Below are positions 13,927 through 23,501 of a stretch of 64,000 nt of DNA, one piece after another; the first letter of the stretch is position 1; each line of letters begins with the position of its first letter. This stretch comes from Anseranas semipalmata (taxonomy: Eukaryota; Chordata; Aves; Anseriformes; Anseranatidae). Location: assembly GCA_013399115.1 (NCBI GenBank), contig VXAA01002999.1:1076296-1140295 (forward strand), given 5' to 3'. The translations under genes and the position numbers were made by a program. The notes under the pieces were generated by a model, which saw only the letters and a list, made by a program, of their open reading frames with translations, did not search any database and was not told the origin of the DNA.

Positions 13927-15404
13927 TTTACTAAACCTGAAAATAAGCTATTACCATTTCTCTTGGCTGTTAAATGCAAATGTGACATATGGATTTTTGA
14001 AAACACAACAGTGTATTAATGGTAGATTAACAAAGTATTGCAAATATATTTTTGCAGCAAGTTTAGTGCAGGCAGACACTTGTCTCTATGAGACATCTGA
14101 CATCTTTCCAAAGACATGCAAAAGTGTGAGATGGTAGAATTTGCTTAAATGAGATATGTTGGTGGCTGGACTACCTCTAAAAATGATTGTCTCAATTAAA
14201 AAAAAATAAATCAGTATCTATTAGTTTGAATGTAATTGCATAGCTAGAAAGAATCTCTCTCTTTAATGTTTTTTCTTTGGTAAAGGTATACCATGGAAGT
14301 TCAGTGCTGTGGTGATTGATGAGAACCACTTATAGAACACACATTAGTTAAGAGGCTTCTTTAAGCCAAACAGTCATGGTTGAATGAATCATTCGAAGCC
14401 GTAAGTACCAGATTAAAATGAACACAGCATATTCCTACAAGATTCCTTGAAGATAGCATTTTTTTACATTTCTGAAGCTGATGGAGCTTTGAAATTGTGA
14501 TGAGATCCCCCAAATGGCTTTTAAAATAAACTTTTGTGCTAAATTCATTGCCTTTTTAGAATAACAAGGTATGCATGTATAGCACCCTTATCTGTGCAAA
14601 AGCATGTGAAAGAAAAAAAGCCCCAAAGGATAAATAAAGCTGGCATCAGCTGATTTTCTTCACAGCATAGAATAGAAACCAGATAAGGATGGAATACGTT
14701 GAATTGCCATGGGAGAAGTTAGCGCTGCTTTCACATTTGGCTTATAGCACCTGGAACATATTTTTATAGTACATCATATGTAAGTTCTGACTCTGAAGCT
14801 GACTCCTCTCCGTCTGGATGTTGTTGTGTTGAGCAGTCCCTGAAGGGCCATTAACTAGGCCGAACAATGTTTGCCAGTGAAGAGCTGCATTTAGGGTGTT
14901 CCAGAGCTTGACTATGGATTTCTGGAGCTTCAGCCTCCACTGCCACATAGGCGCAATCTTGTTTGATCTTGTTTGTTCTGTACCACAGGGGAATCATCAC
15001 GGGATCAACAGAAGATGGCTCACAGGTCACAGTACTGATGTTGAAATCAGTCTACCATCTGCTGGTGTTTATGACTAGATCACAATCGGCTTGGTTGTAT
15101 GGTAGCGAGGTGGGAAAGATGAGCTTCTTTCTGCCTGTCTTTTTGTGTGTCTGGTGGAGAAGACAGTTTCAGCCACAAACTTCTGAGGAAATGCGCATTA
15201 TTCTCTAAACCTACCTGTGGGGCACTCATTTGCTTCCAGGTAGTTTGGGGCTGTGTGGTTACTGTGCTGTTTATGTGCTACAGTTTGTGCCCAGGGAGAA
15301 GTGGCTCCACTCTGCTTTAAGTTTGTATCCTATTTTCCTTTGTAAAAAGGAACTTCAACCAGAACACCTGATCTTAAAACAAACAAACAACACCAACAGC
15401 AACA

Positions 15405-15436
<32 letters not shown>
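15405..15436. repeat. (AAT)n microsatellite, left copy
   Basis: About ten and a half perfect AAT units. The same array, of the same length, occurs in the right copy of the duplication at 17190-17221. Confidence 0.95.
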
Positions 15437-15437
<1 letters not shown>

Positions 15438-15566
15438 CCACCTCTGTACAATAGGTCCTTAACACAAAAAAAAGGCCCAAGAAAGTAAATGTTCAAAATT
15501 TGGTAACCAAGAAATTCTATAGCCAGATTTATGACAACCATAAGGACTTATGGTGGGAAAGGCAGC

Positions 15567-15706
15567 TGACAGCGTACGGACTGCAGGTGCCCAAGTGCTG
15601 GTACTGGGGTGCTGGGGGTCTGCTGCGTGAGGCAAGGCCGGGGCTGCCCCGTGCAGGCCACAGCCGGTTCCAGCCGGCTCCAACGGCCCCACCGCAGGGC
15701 ACGGCC
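15567..15706 (+). mobile_element. Partial ERVL-type LTR (first ~140 bp), cut at the N join
   Basis: This GC-rich stretch is identical to the first 140 bp of the LTR at 17352-18095. It ends abruptly at the undetermined base 15707, after which the sequence returns to the start of the 1.78-kb block. The break falls exactly at the join, so the truncation is probably an artefact of how the two copies were joined rather than an independent partial insertion. Confidence 0.75.
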
Positions 15707-15707
15707 N
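15707..15707. other. Single-N junction between duplicated blocks
   Basis: One undetermined base sits precisely between the two near-identical 1.78-kb copies. Similar isolated N bases occur at 26579, also within a direct duplication, and at 38085, inside a poly-T tract. Confidence 0.99.
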
Positions 15708-17189
15708 TTTACTAAACCTGAAAATAAGCTATTACCATTTCTCTTGGCTGTTAAATGCAAATGTGACATATGGATTTTTGAAAACACACCAGTGTATTAA
15801 TGGTAGATTAACAAAGTATTGCAAATATATTTTTGCAGCAAGTTTAGTGCAGGCAGACACTTGTCTCTATGAGACATCTGACATCTTTCCAAAGACATGC
15901 AAAAGTGTGAGATGGTAGAATTTGCTTAAATGAGATATGTTGGTGGCTGGACTACCTCTAAAAATGATTGTCTGTCTCAATTAAAAAAAAATAAATCAGC
16001 ATCTATTAGTTTGAATGTAATTGCATAGCTAGAAAGAATCTCTCTCTTTAATGTTTTTTCTTTGGTAAAGGTATACCATGGAAGTTCAGTGCTGTGGTGA
16101 TTGATGAGAACCACTTATAGAACACACATTAGTTAAGAGGCTTCTTTAAGCCAAACAGTCATGGTTGAATGAATCATTCGAAGCCATAAGTACCAGATTA
16201 AAATGAACACAGCATATTCCTACAAGATTCCTTGAAGATAGCATTTTTTTACATTTCTGAAGCTGATGGAGCTTTGAAATTGTGATGAGATCCCCCAAAT
16301 GGCTTTTAAAATAAACTTTTGTACTAAATTCATTGCCTTTTTAGAATAACAAGGTATGCATGTATAGCACCCTTATCTGTGCAAAAGCATGTGAAAGAAA
16401 AAAAGCCCCAAAGGATAAATAAAGCTGGCATCAGCTGATTTTCTTCACAGCATAGAATAGAAACCAGATAAGGATGGAATACGTTGAATTGCCATGGGAG
16501 AAGTTAGCGCTGCTTTCACATTTGGCTTATAGCACCTGGAACATATTTTTATAGTACATCATATGTAAGTTCTGACTCTGAAGCTGACTCCTCTCCGTCT
16601 GGATGTTGTTGTGTTGAGCAGTCCCTGAAGGGCCATTAACTAGGCCGAACAATGTTTGCCAGTGAAGAGCTGCATTTAGGGTGTTCCAGAGCTTGACTAT
16701 GGATTTCTGGAGCTTCAGCCTCCACTGCCACATAGGCGCAATCTTGTTTGATCTTGTTTGTTCTGTACCACAGGGGAATCATCACGGGATCAACAGAAGA
16801 TGGCTCACAGGTCACAGTACTGATGTTGAAATCAGTCTACCATCTGCTGGTGTTTATGACTAGATCACAATCGGCTTGGTTGTATGGTAGCGAGGTGGGA
16901 AAGATGAGCTTCCTTCTGCCTGTCTTTTTGTGTGTCTGGTGGAGAAGACAGTTTCAGCCACAAACTTCTGAGGAAATGCGCATTATTCTCTAAACCTACC
17001 TGTGGGGCACTCATTTGCTTCCAGGTAGTTTGGGGCTGTGTGGTTACTGTGCTGTTTATGTGCTACAGTTTGTGCCCAGGGAGAAGTGGCTCCACTCTGC
17101 TTTAAGTTTGTATCCTATTTTCCTTTGTAAAAAGGAATTTCAACCAGAACACCTGATCTTAAAACAAACAAACAACACCAACAGCAACA

Positions 17190-17222
<33 letters not shown>

Positions 17223-17491
17223 CCACCTCTGTACAATAGGTCCTTAACACAAAAAAAAGGCCCAAGAAAGTAAATGTTCAAAATTTGGTAACCAAGAAAT
17301 TCTATAGCCAGATTTATGACAACCATAAGGACTTATGGTGGGAAAGGCAGCTGACAGCGTACGGACTGCAGGTGCCCAAGTGCTGGTACTGGGGTGCTGG
17401 GGGTCTGCTGCGTGAGGCAAGGCCGGGGCTGCCCCGTGCAGGCCACAGCCGGTTCCAGCCGGCTCCAACGGCCCCACCGCAGGGCACGGCC
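15708..17491. repeat. Right copy of the 1.78-kb direct duplication
   Basis: This 1784-bp block matches 13927-15706 with six substitutions seen by eye and one 4-bp difference. Unlike the left copy it runs on without interruption into the rest of the LTR, so it is the copy with natural right-hand flanking sequence. The left copy has the natural left-hand flank. This is the pattern expected if two alleles or overlapping contigs were laid end to end. Confidence 0.95.
17190..17221. repeat. (AAT)n microsatellite, right copy
   Basis: AAT array equal in length to the one at 15405-15436. Such arrays are normally among the first sites to diverge between true duplicates. Confidence 0.95.
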
Positions 17492-18095
17492 GGGCCCAGC
17501 AGCCACGGGTGGGCACCTCGGGGACAGGCTGGGGAAGAGAGGGCAAACACCACTGGACAGGCAGAGGGTGGGGGAACAGTGGAGGGAAAGGGGGAACCTC
17601 AAGGTGAGAGGAGGAGGAGGTGCCCCAGCGCAGAGCAGGCACACCCCTGAGGGGACTGCAGCCTGTGGAGGACTCACTCCAGAGCACAGGAAAGGCATGA
17701 GAAGGGCAGCAGAGAAAAAACCAACCCCGCCTGCATCACTCATCGCCTTTCTGGAGGGACTGAGTGTGACCTTCAGCGGTGACATGGGGGAAGGAGAGGT
17801 TCTTGAAGTGAAGTGGAGCCTGGGAAAGGGGGGCAAGAGGTGTTTTAATGTTTCTCTTGTTTCTGAATACCCAAACCAGTAATTAAACATTTATGTTAAT
17901 TGCCAATAAATTAATGAAATTCCTCAAGTGAAGTCTGTTTTTCCAGCAACCAGGGAGTGTTTTCCAAGGCTTTATTTTGACCGATGAACTTTCTCAGTCC
18001 TGTACATCCTCCTTTTTGCCTCGTCCCACTGGGTGTGGGAGACAGTGAGCAAGCATCAGGGTGGGTGCCTGGCTGCCAGCCTGGCCCAACAACCT
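17352..18095 (+). mobile_element. ERVL-type avian LTR, probably solo, old
   Basis: A GC-rich island in AT-rich DNA with the structure of a common bird ERVL-type LTR. The first part has GGCTGCCCCGTG and GTTCCAGCCGGCTCCAACGG (about 17427-17470). The middle is purine-rich and rich in CTGCAG and GTGGAG words. A polyadenylation signal lies at 17905-17910, followed by a TCTGTTTT motif and a right end near TGGCTGCCAGCCTGGCCCAA (to about 18095). The same blocks appear in the opposite-strand LTR at 22618-23501, and in both the distance from AATAAA to the LTR end is about 185 bp, which supports homology within the window. The start is approximate, and no internal retroviral sequence or clear target-site duplication is visible. 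Divergence suggests age. Confidence 0.8.
17905..17910 (+). promoter_or_regulatory. LTR polyadenylation signal AATAAA
   Basis: AATAAA in the plus orientation, about 185 bp before the right end of the LTR. It corresponds in position to the signal on the minus strand at 22801-22806 of the second LTR. Confidence 0.7.
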
Positions 18096-20185
18096 AGAAG
18101 GTAATTTTGAAACTCTCTGACATTTTAGGCAGAGATGCCGATTTTCTGTAATTGTTAATTGTTTTTTCCACCCACATAGTGTATAGTGTATTTTTCAACT
18201 ACTAATTTCAAAATGCCAGTCTCACGCACCAAAGACCTTCCCCATCCAATAATTACCTCTCTTTTTCTGTTTATCTTTCTGGAGTAAAATAAAAATGCAA
18301 TAAAAAATAGAAAATCTCTTATGCATAGAGCTGTCTGACTGTTCTGCTTCTCATTGCAGCCTCTCCCTTTAACCTTTGTGTTGGCATATTACTCTTTTCA
18401 AGCACTGCTCCAAAGCTGGATTGTACCCTGTTTACGTGGCAGGCAGCTCCATCTCTCTCTTCCTGAACAGTTTAGCTCGACTCATTTTCTATTGGACTAT
18501 CACTACAGTAGCATAAGGCAGCAATAGTTCTTAATTAAAATACAGTGCTACCTGCAGTGTAATTTGAGCAGAATCAAATTGCAAGAGGACAATGTTAGTG
18601 GAATCACACATTTTTATATTTCAGTGCTACTAAAGTGAGTTAATGTCATTGCCACTGATATGACATTGAGATATTTAGGGTTTCCAGAACTTATGCTACT
18701 GCAACGCAGGGATAAAACATGACTTTAGCTTACTAATATTTTGTTGCCGAGTTTTCAATGCTAAATAGAACTCTACAAAGCACATATGCACCCAAAACTC
18801 TTTTTAAAGCTTTGCATATGGTGTTTACAAAGCAACCTTGCTTATAGTCAACTGCCCTTCTAAAGATGACACCTGGTATTGATAGAGGTTTTGTTATATC
18901 TTAAACATTAAAATTGCACTCCTCTGGTGGTTGAAAAGCCATGCATTTTTTTTTTTTTTTTTCTGCAAAAGCATCTGATTTTTCCATACGAAAACTATTT
19001 TGGGCTTCATAGATTTACATGTAGATGAGCTTTATTATAGAATAATCTTACATTTATATTTTTATCTTTGCTGTATTAAAAGACAAAAAAATGCAGTTGC
19101 AGAGAATGCAATTAATGAGAATTAATGCAAGACTGATTTTCACATTTCTTTTGTAATTTTGTTTTCTTCTGTGCAGGAGTATTTTATTAAAGAAATTGAT
19201 AGGCTTTTTAGTTCCAAAAAAAAAGATGTTGTTATAGATCTTAATAAAAAGGCTTACATCCTATAAAATGTACTATGACTCTTAAGAGTAATTTTGAAGT
19301 TTACTTTTACATTATAAAAATGATCTTTTGTTCAATTTTGGCATATGCATGCATGATTCCAAAATGTCATCTGGAAATCATTTACAGGGAATTTTCATAA
19401 GAATTATGAACAAATGAATACCAGGTTCATAATAAGACTGTTATGTTCTAGTGCAATATTACCAGGAATGATATAAAATTTAGCATCTCTACTCAAATCC
19501 AGATACTGGAAATAACTATATATATCCACCATAATCTTTGAACAAACCTGAGAGGGCTCTTTATTCACAGAGAATAATACTCTTTGCCCAGCCTTCCTAA
19601 ACCAGTGAACCTGACAATTCACACTTTTTGATTGCAAATTGTATTAAATAGTTCTTCAGCATTTTCCCAGAAATTTAAACTTTATAAGAACAGTAGTTTA
19701 CTTTAACAGTATAAAATGCGTGTAAATTTTTCTCTCATTGGAATCTGAGAGGTTAGAATTAGTAATGGCTTTCAGGTACAATGTATGAAGTCTAGCTCTG
19801 ATCCCTTGCATGTATCTTAGCGTACAAAGTTACACACAAGAAACAATAGGCTATAACTCATTTACACTTTGAAAACTAACCAAGAAAGCATGCTTTTAAC
19901 CATGCTTTTACATTTAAAATAAACAACTTGCACTATTAGTATTATTGGTAGATGATCTATTTTTTAAATATCTCATTGACCTTGATTCCTTGAGCATACA
20001 GTCTTTCTAAGTACAAAAACAAAAAAAGTAAAAAAAGTGTCCTGACTTTCATTGAGTTTCTCTATTTCAAATATGTTTCTTCTTGACTCTGCTTCCCCCA
20101 CTGCCTAACATCAATCTTTTGCCATATGAAAAAAAGAGAAAAAAAAAAAAAAACTAAAATGCTTAGGGGGCCCTCTTACCTACAC

Positions 20186-20239
20186 TTCCCTTTTCTTTTT
20201 TCTTTTCTTTTCTTTTTTTTTTGTTGTTGTTGTTTGTTC
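20186..20239. repeat. Pyrimidine-rich tract ending in (TTG)n
   Basis: Runs of TTTTC and T followed by a few TTG units. Low-complexity sequence. Confidence 0.85.
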
Positions 20240-20488
20240 TGTTAGAAATCTTGTGTCTGTAACATAGCCAACTGTTTTAAAGAGAGAAACCCTATTAAAA
20301 GGCCACCACAACAGTTTGTGTAAACCAGTCATCCAAGGAGAAACATTCACCAGTCTGGTCAATCTGAGAACCTGGCACAAATATGCAATGTTCTGTGCCT
20401 CACTAGAAACTAAGAGAGTATAAGCTTGATGGAATGGGGAGAGAAAGCCTGCCAAACCACTCTGCTATTGCCCTCCACAATACTCATT

Positions 20489-20512
20489 AAAAATAAATAA
20501 ATAAATAAAAAG
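20489..20512. repeat. (AAAT)n microsatellite
   Basis: Short run of AAAT units ending in an A-rich tract. Confidence 0.85.
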
Positions 20513-22330
20513 AAAAGAGCCCTGCAACAGGCCTGGTGTCTGAATCTGACATTAATCCCCAGAATTAACATGTAATGAGACTGTTATGGAATGTCTTTGT
20601 GGTATTTTCAAATTGCAATTAGCACAGCGTTAATCCAGTACCTTGATATAATACTTCATACTTTTTTATATCAGTCTATGCTTTTGCATAGAAGTCTTCC
20701 AATTTCAGCACTTCTGACTTCAGAAGACTTGGTTTTACTACATTACTCTACTTTAAAAACACTTGTGGTGGCCAGATTTTTGCCATCTGTACTGTTCACT
20801 TATTTGAGATGGCACCTAAAAGCATGATGGTAGGTTATTGTAAACCAGACCACTGCTTTAAAAAATCCTGGGCAAAACCAAATAGACATTTTTGAGCATG
20901 TCAGCTTCATTCAGACTAATTCAAGTAATTACTGAGAGCTGAGAAGCTGAGAAGCCTGAGGAGGACGAGAAGGAATACTGTGGAACATCTTTGGATGACA
21001 AGGCTTCCCAGATGGCTGCTCCCTCTTGATACTGAGCTCAGAACAACACAGGAAGTTCTGCAACTGAAGAGGAAGGATCCTGCCCAGCCTGCTGCCAGCG
21101 CTGGGGTGCAGAGAAGCCCCTGCTGCAGCCCAAGGTCACCACACAGCACCAGTGTGGTACCTGTGAACCTCAACCAGCAACCCCCTCTTCTGACAGCCCC
21201 CTAGCTGATCAGTTTGGAAATATATCACCAGTGTGACAGGTCTTAGTTCAGAGCTCTTCCTGAAGTCTAATCTCAGTGGAACTATGGGACGTTGTCTGTC
21301 TCTCAGAGAGAGGCAGATACTTCTGGCTCCCGTGTCCCACCCCACTCAACAAAATCCTGGCTAATGAGTCCAGCTGCTGCTGAGCTGGAACCATACCTCC
21401 ATAAGCCTTCTGTCTCTCACACTGAGTACCTGCAATAACTTTTGCTCAGACGTACATATCTACACACTATAATGTCCTCTCATTTACTACGGCATCTCTC
21501 CTTGTAGCATTTCTTCTACTGTGCTTCTGTTGTGGCAGGCCAATGACCAGAATCATTACCATTGCATAGCAATTCTCTTTGGCGTTACATCAGAGATTAA
21601 TTTGTTTCCTAAAGCCTGTGCCATGATTGGCACATGACTCATTAAAAAGCAATGGTCTACTTTTATTTGTCTCCTTGCTACAGGCACTGAACCAAATTGT
21701 TTTCTGACTGTTTAAATGAAATCTGTACTCTTAAAATTAGGTCATTGCCCTGATAAATCCTTCCTAACCATATATCCAGAGAGCTGATTAAAATCCAATC
21801 CATTTGACATTATAATTAAGTCTCACATCTAGTTTACAGTTTTATAATTACATCCTTGCATCCTGAGAAAGATGAGAGGTCTCTCCTGTTCATCTGAGGG
21901 ATCAGAACAATTCTGCTGAGAGCATCTGAGGGGATGCAGTACTAGCCCTTGCACATATGTAGAAGACAGACGTAAGCTGCTGAAAGAGGCCCTTGTCAAT
22001 TAGCAGATCTGCCCAGCCTGCAGATGTGCCCTGCAGGAGCAGTGCAGCGTTTAGAATATGAGGGGGAGACTGATTTTTCAATTGGACCTAGCAAGCGGAG
22101 GTCAGTGACCAAGAGCAACATGGGTTGATTCTTCACTCTAAGTGTGGCGTGATCCAGCTGTCCACAAACATGGAAGAAGACTACCAAACATACTGTTACC
22201 GTGATTTTGCCTGATTTTCCTGTCTGATTTTCCTAGCCAGTCCTTGCTTTTTTATGTTTCTCAAAAAGAGGTTGGGCAAGAGAAAGGCGGAGAGGGCCAT
22301 CTATAAAGCTCCAAAGTTTTATCTCATTCT

Positions 22331-22353
22331 GAACTTACTTAAAAAGTAAGTTC
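22331..22353. repeat. Perfect 10-bp inverted repeat, 3-nt loop
   Basis: GAACTTACTT at 22331-22340 is followed by AAA and then its exact reverse complement at 22344-22353. It would form a small hairpin. No T run follows, and I assign no function. Confidence 0.85.
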
Positions 22354-22800
22354 AACAAATTGAACAGAACCAGTACCCATCTTCCTGTAAGGGGCACAAA
22401 AACCCACCTGTGTTTCCCCTTTTGAATCAGTAGCTTCCTTTGTTCAGTCAAGTCTTCCTCCTCATCCAATACGCCTGATGCTGGGAGCAAACATAAATCT
22501 GATGCTTTCAACCTCATCCAGTAATACTCCAGAGCTTTTGCTATTATACCGTGAGCTGGAGTGTGCAGTCCTCCTTCAGCAGTACAAACTGCTGCACAAG
22601 TACAATTCATGTCTAACTGTGGTGGTTTTACCCTGCTGGGCAGCTGAACTCCACCACAGCTGCTCTCTCACTCCCCCTCCTCAAAGAAAAGGGGGAGAAA
22701 ATATGATGGAAAGGGCTCAAGGGTTGAGATAAGGACAGGGAGATCACTCACCAATTATCATCACAGGCAAAACAGACTCAGCATGGGAAGATTAATATAA

Positions 22801-22806
22801 TTTATT
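22801..22806 (-). promoter_or_regulatory. LTR polyadenylation signal AATAAA (minus strand)
   Basis: TTTATT on the plus strand, which is AATAAA in the orientation of the LTR, 183 bp before its 3' end. Confidence 0.75.
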
Positions 22807-23090
22807 ACCTATCACTAGCGGACTAGAGCAGTGAGAAACTACAAGAAAACTAAAACACCTTCCCTCATCCACCCTTTCCTACCTCCTCCCCCCGAGCGGC
22901 GCAGGGGAACGGGGAATGGGGGCTGCGGTCAGTCCCTCACGCTGCGTCTCTGCCGCTCCTTCACGGTCACTCTCTGCCCCTGCTCCACGTGGGGTCCCTC
23001 CCACGGGATGCTGTCCTTCCCGAGCTGATCCTGCGTGGGCTTCCCACAGGCTGCAGCTCTTCCAGAACTGCTCCCATATGGGTCCGTACC

Positions 23091-23381
23091 NNNNNNNNNN
23101 NNNNNNNNNNNNNNNNNNNNNNNNNNNNNNNNNNNNNNNNNNNNNNNNNNNNNNNNNNNNNNNNNNNNNNNNNNNNNNNNNNNNNNNNNNNNNNNNNNNN
23201 NNNNNNNNNNNNNNNNNNNNNNNNNNNNNNNNNNNNNNNNNNNNNNNNNNNNNNNNNNNNNNNNNNNNNNNNNNNNNNNNNNNNNNNNNNNNNNNNNNNN
23301 NNNNNNNNNNNNNNNNNNNNNNNNNNNNNNNNNNNNNNNNNNNNNNNNNNNNNNNNNNNNNNNNNNNNNNNNNNNNNNNNN
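23091..23381. other. Assembly gap (291 N)
   Basis: A run of N inside the LTR. The sequence just left of it contains repeated CTG and GTGGG-type words, so the gap probably covers GC-rich, internally repetitive LTR sequence that did not assemble. The true length is unknown. Confidence 0.99.
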
Positions 23382-23501
23382 CCCTTTTGGAGCCGGCTGG
23401 AGCTGGCTCTGACCTGACATGGGGCAGCTGCTGGGCTCTGCTCACAGAGGCCACCCCTGCAGCCTGACACTACCAAACCCATGTCATGTAAACCCAATAC
23501 A

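Larger units (their letters stand above)
13927..15706. repeat. Left copy of a 1.78-kb direct duplication
   Basis: This 1780-bp block is repeated almost exactly at 15708-17491. By eye I count six substitutions and one 4-bp length difference (an extra GTCT in the right copy near 15971). The left copy stops inside the LTR that is complete only on the right side. An undetermined base at 15707 separates the copies. The block holds AT-rich unique DNA, a moderately GC-richer stretch (14742-15350) with open frames on both strands that I do not recognise, and an AAT microsatellite. The single-N join and near-identity favour an assembly duplication over a true tandem duplication, though sequence alone does not decide it. 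Confidence 0.95.
18096..22617. other. Unique DNA between two LTRs, no gene recognised
   Basis: Mostly AT-rich unique sequence. It contains a T run (18946-18962), an A run (about 20139-20153), a pyrimidine-rich tract (20186-20239) and an AAAT repeat (20489-20512). The segment at 20930-21360 is clearly richer in G+C, with open frames on both strands, but matches no family I can name; an old LTR relic is possible. A perfect inverted repeat lies at 22331-22353. Stretches around 18480-18660, 20570-20640 and 21540-21660 contain homeodomain-like TAAT/ATTA words and would be candidates for conserved non-coding elements, which cannot be judged without alignment. Confidence 0.5.
22618..23501 (-). mobile_element. 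ERVL-type avian solo LTR with assembly gap
   Basis: The LTR is read on the minus strand, from 23501 (starting TGTATTGGGTTTAC) to 22618 (ending CCACCACA), giving the standard TG...CA termini. The 5' part has GGGGTGGCCTCTGTGAGCAG and CCAGCTCCAGCCGGCTCC. AATAAA lies at 22801-22806 on the minus strand, followed by GAGTCTGTTTTGCC and a GAGGAGGGGGAGTGAGAGAG block near the end. Flanking five bases are CTAAC (22613-22617) and GTAAC (23502-23506), a 4-of-5 match consistent with a slightly decayed target-site duplication, so this is probably a solo LTR left by recombination between two LTRs. A 291-base gap (23091-23381) lies where this family carries GC-rich tandem units. The sequence is cleaner than the LTR at 17352, so it is probably younger. 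Confidence 0.9.

Noticed and set aside
17244..17890. Open frames of 120-185 codons on both strands in the GC-rich block
   Set aside because: They lie in an LTR rich in G+C with few stop codons, and overlap on both strands. No protein family is recognisable.
22879..23497. Long open frames on both strands across the N gap
   Set aside because: They are open only because undetermined bases contain no stop codons; the flanks are LTR sequence.
17352..23501. A provirus bounded by two LTRs
   Set aside because: The LTRs are in opposite orientation, differ in age, and no retroviral gene lies between them.
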